Assembly (NCBI GenBank): GCA_046733635.1
Contig: JBKPPO010000159.1
Span: 1 to 7,769 of the forward strand
Direction: 5' to 3'
Source: CADEED01 sp046733635
Lineage (GTDB): Bacteria > Pseudomonadota > Gammaproteobacteria > Steroidobacterales > Steroidobacteraceae
DNA length: 7,769 nucleotides
This document shows, one piece after another, positions 5,745 through 7,769 of the stretch; within the stretch, counting starts at the first letter, position 1, and each line of letters opens with the position of its first letter. The position numbers and the translations under genes were made by a program. The notes beneath the pieces were generated by a model. The model was not told where the DNA came from. It did not search any database and saw nothing but the letters and a program-made list of their open reading frames with translations.

Positions 5745-6795
5745 CTAGCACCATCGCGACACCGGCCAGCAACACCGTCGGGAACCAGGCCAGCACCAAG
5801 GGACTGGCGTCGAACACTACGGCGCCGCTCTCGAGCGTCCGTTGCACGAAGAAGAACGCCACGCCGATGAGCACACCCAACAAGGTGCGCGCGCCGGCGC
5901 CGGCGGCGCGCAGGTTGCCGAAGACGAACGGCACGGCCAGCAACGCGGCGAACAGGATGGCCGTGGTGCGCGCGATACGCGACCAGAATGCGAACTCCTG
6001 CTCGCTGGCGTCCAGAGAGTTGTCACGCAGGTGCTGGATCAGGCCCCACAAGACGTGGGTCTCCAGCTGATTGGGTTGCGACACGGTCAGCGCGAGGAAG
6101 TCTCCACCTACCGAAGACTGGAATTCGCGGCTGTCCTGCAGCGTCGACTCGACGCGCTCGCCGCCGAACTGCGTGCTCGCGTAATGCGAGAGCCGCCAGG
6201 TGCCATCCTTCTGCACCGTGGCCGTGCTGGCGCTGGCCACCGACTTCAGCGCGTGCTCATCGTCGAGCTCGAAGATCAGCATGCCGCTGAACTGCCCCGC
6301 GGCCGACTGCTGCGAGACGTTGATGAGCAGGTTGCCGTCCCGCACCCAGGGACCGGCACGGCCGGCGAAGGTGATGGTGGAGAATTTGCTGAGCAACTTC
6401 TGCTGCTTGGCCATGGCCTGCAGCGGCGGCGCCAGGAATTCGCCGCAGATCACGGCCAGCAGGATCAGCAACCCGCCCGCCATGCTCACCGAGCCCGCCA
6501 CGCGCCACACCGAGATTCCCGCGGCGCGCATCACCGTGAGCTCGCTGCCGCGCGCGAGCGTGCCGAGACCCAGCAGCGCGCCGATCAGCACGCCGATGGG
6601 CATGAGCTCGTAGACCTGCTGCGGGATGTTGAGCAGCACGAACCAGAAAGCGTCGAGCGCGGTGTACGTGCCGACGCCGATGTCGTCCTGTTGTCCCGCG
6701 AACAGGAACAGCGCGCCCAGTGTGATCAACACCACCATGACGACGAACACGCCGCCGAGCACGGCGCGGATCACGTAGCGGTCGATGAGGTTCAT
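5728..6795 (-). CDS. lptG: LptG, LPS export ABC transporter permease
   Basis: LptG pairs with LptF in the inner membrane. The complex uses the LptB ATPase to extract lipopolysaccharide and pass it to LptC/LptA for transport to the outer membrane. The 355-residue length matches the family (about 360). Helices lie near residues 12-34, 62-80 and 101-120. A periplasmic beta-rich (jellyroll) domain spans about 135-255, and three helices follow near 274-292, 305-322 and 330-352. The coupling segment IGALLGLGTLARGSELTVMRAAG (71-93) closely resembles the E. coli LptG segment as I recall it. FGNLRAAGAGARTLLG (292-307) in the C-terminal half is likewise family-typical. The ATG at 6793-6795 overlaps the lptF stop as ATGA and is preceded by AGGTGG four bases upstream. 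A longer reading upstream would only translate lptF in another frame. It is probably essential, as LPS export is in most Gram-negatives. Confidence 0.95.
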   Translation of the reverse strand: MNLIDRYVIRAVLGGVFVVMVVLITLGALFLFAGQQDDIGVGTYTALDAFWFVLLNIPQQVYELMPIGVLIGALLGLGTLARGSELTVMRAAGISVWRVAGSVSMAGGLLILLAVICGEFLAPPLQAMAKQQKLLSKFSTITFAGRAGPWVRDGNLLINVSQQSAAGQFSGMLIFELDDEHALKSVASASTATVQKDGTWRLSHYASTQFGGERVESTLQDSREFQSSVGGDFLALTVSQPNQLETHVLWGLIQHLRDNSLDASEQEFAFWSRIARTTAILFAALLAVPFVFGNLRAAGAGARTLLGVLIGVAFFFVQRTLESGAVVFDASPLVLAWFPTVLLAGVAMVLVARTR

Positions 6796-7769
6796 GCGGC
6801 CACCTGCGCGGGACCGGCGGCGCGGCGCGCCATGTTGCGCCGATAACGCGCCCTCGCGGTCCACCGGGGCGTGAACAGGATGGCCGAAGCCAGCGCGGCA
6901 ACCACGAAATGCACCCACCAGAGGCCTAACCACTCGGGCGTCACGCCCTTCTCGATCCAGGTGCGGCCGGCGATCATCAGATTGATGTACACGAAGAAGA
7001 TCAGGACGGCGAAGCCCACGCGGGCGTAACGCCCCTGCCGCGGTCGCAGCCGCGCGAGCGGCACGGCGATAACCGCCATCACCACGGCCATCAGCGGCAG
7101 CGCGATGCGCCAATGGAATTCGGCCCGCTGGCCCCGATCCGTGGACGCCGCCAGCACACCCGTGGGGAGGGCCTCACGCGCCACCGCGCCGCCCGAGAGC
7201 GCGGGCAAACGTACGGGAATCGAGTTCTCCTTGAACCGCACGATGCGGAATTTCCGCTCACCCGGAATACCTTCATATCGCTCGCCGTCGTACAGCGTGA
7301 TGACCTGCAGGTCTCCGCCTTCGGAATAGGCATGCGTCGCGCGTTGCGCGAGCGCGATCTCGAGGTGGCGGCCACGGCTGCGCTGTACGAACACCTGGCG
7401 GAGAGTGCCGTCCTTGTCGGCGCCCTGCGCATACACCACGGTGCTGCCGCCGCCGAAGGTGCTGAATTTTCCCGGGCTGATCGGCGCGAATTGCCCGGCG
7501 CGCAGCGCCTCACGGCGCAGGTCCAGGATGCGGCCGGAAGCCGCGGGCGACACCTGCAGGGACAACACCGCGATCACTGCGGCCAGCACGGCGGTGAATC
7601 CCAGCACGGGCAGGAACACGGGCCGCGAACCGGCGCCGCAGGCCTGCGCCGCCGACATCTCGCTGTCGTGATACAGGCGGCCGAGCCCGAGCACTACCGC
7701 GAGCAGCAGGCTGACCGGCAACACCAGCGAGAAATACTGCACGGCGCCGAGCCCGATGAGTTCCAGCAC
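6792..7769 (-). CDS. lptF: LptF, LPS export ABC transporter permease (5' end beyond the window)
   Basis: The visible 325 residues are the C-terminal part of LptF, the partner of LptG in the LptB2FG complex. Compared with E. coli LptF (366 residues, from memory), about 45-50 N-terminal residues including the first helix lie outside the window. The GTG at the window edge is an internal codon, not the start. The visible start LIGLGAVQYFSLVLPVSLLLAVVLGLGRLYHDSE holds the second helix and the coupling segment, with SEMSAAQACG following. The periplasmic beta-rich domain includes GGGSTVVYAQG, VFVQRSRG and ITLYDGERYEGIPGERKFRIVRF. EFHWRIALPLMAVVMAVIAVPLARLRPRQGRYAR matches the RAELNWRITL...PLSVVNPRQGR region of the E. 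coli protein, and two more helices follow. The gene ends in TGA overlapping the lptG ATG by four bases, so translation is probably coupled. No promoter is in view. Confidence 0.94.
   Translation of the reverse strand: MLELIGLGAVQYFSLVLPVSLLLAVVLGLGRLYHDSEMSAAQACGAGSRPVFLPVLGFTAVLAAVIAVLSLQVSPAASGRILDLRREALRAGQFAPISPGKFSTFGGGSTVVYAQGADKDGTLRQVFVQRSRGRHLEIALAQRATHAYSEGGDLQVITLYDGERYEGIPGERKFRIVRFKENSIPVRLPALSGGAVAREALPTGVLAASTDRGQRAEFHWRIALPLMAVVMAVIAVPLARLRPRQGRYARVGFAVLIFFVYINLMIAGRTWIEKGVTPEWLGLWWVHFVVAALASAILFTPRWTARARYRRNMARRAAGPAQVAA

Noticed and set aside
5842..6846. A 334-codon plus-strand open frame opposite lptG.
   Set aside because: Its peptide is extremely rich in His, Glu, Arg, Gln and Ala, as expected from the reverse complement of a hydrophobic protein. 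LptG on the other strand is unambiguous.
6796..7113. N-terminal extension of lptG upstream of the ATG at 6795.
   Set aside because: This stretch encodes the C-terminus of LptF in another frame. The ATGA overlap and the AGGTGG site support the ATG at 6795.

Overview
This GC-rich window has mostly G or C at third codon positions and comes from a Gram-negative bacterium. The minus strand carries lptF-lptG, the inner-membrane permease genes for lipopolysaccharide export, in the overlapping arrangement usual in Proteobacteria. Base composition, the LptF/LptG sequences and a proteobacterial-style Gld/DUF4340 transporter operon suggest a high-GC gammaproteobacterium, perhaps of the Xanthomonadales/Nevskiales/Steroidobacter type. 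That placement is an inference.

Left part (1-1231). The window opens with the last 40 codons of an unidentified plus-strand gene that ends in a hydrophobic segment. A 142-base gap follows, with a small hairpin and an AT-rich patch that may be a promoter. Next is a 290-residue basic, apparently cytosolic protein (267-1139) that I cannot assign to a family. It has two ordered-looking ends joined by a long Arg/Pro/Lys-rich linker. A 92-base spacer then holds a compact inverted repeat flanked by an A5 run, which reads as an intrinsic terminator only on the opposite strand.

Centre (1232-5702). Four tightly packed plus-strand genes form one apparent operon: a GldA-like ABC ATPase, a six-helix GldF-like ABC-2 permease (TTG start behind a strong AGGAG), a GldG-like membrane-anchored auxiliary subunit, and a membrane-anchored DUF4340 protein that overlaps gldG by ATGA. 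Together they would form an inner-membrane ABC-2 transporter with two large extracytoplasmic partner proteins. The Gld name comes from Bacteroidetes gliding motility. The substrate in Proteobacteria is not known to me, and nothing here reveals it.

Right part (5728-7769). On the minus strand, lptF (5' end beyond the window) and lptG overlap by four bases. Their products pair in the inner membrane with the LptB ATPase to extract lipopolysaccharide and pass it to LptC/LptA. The Gld-like operon and lptFG converge with only 25 bases between their stop codons, and an inverted repeat spans that junction and the lptG stop.

No RNA genes, CRISPR arrays, insertion sequences or phage genes were found. 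The most open questions are the function of the 290-residue protein and the substrate of the Gld-like transporter. Nothing here clearly amounts to a wholly new system.
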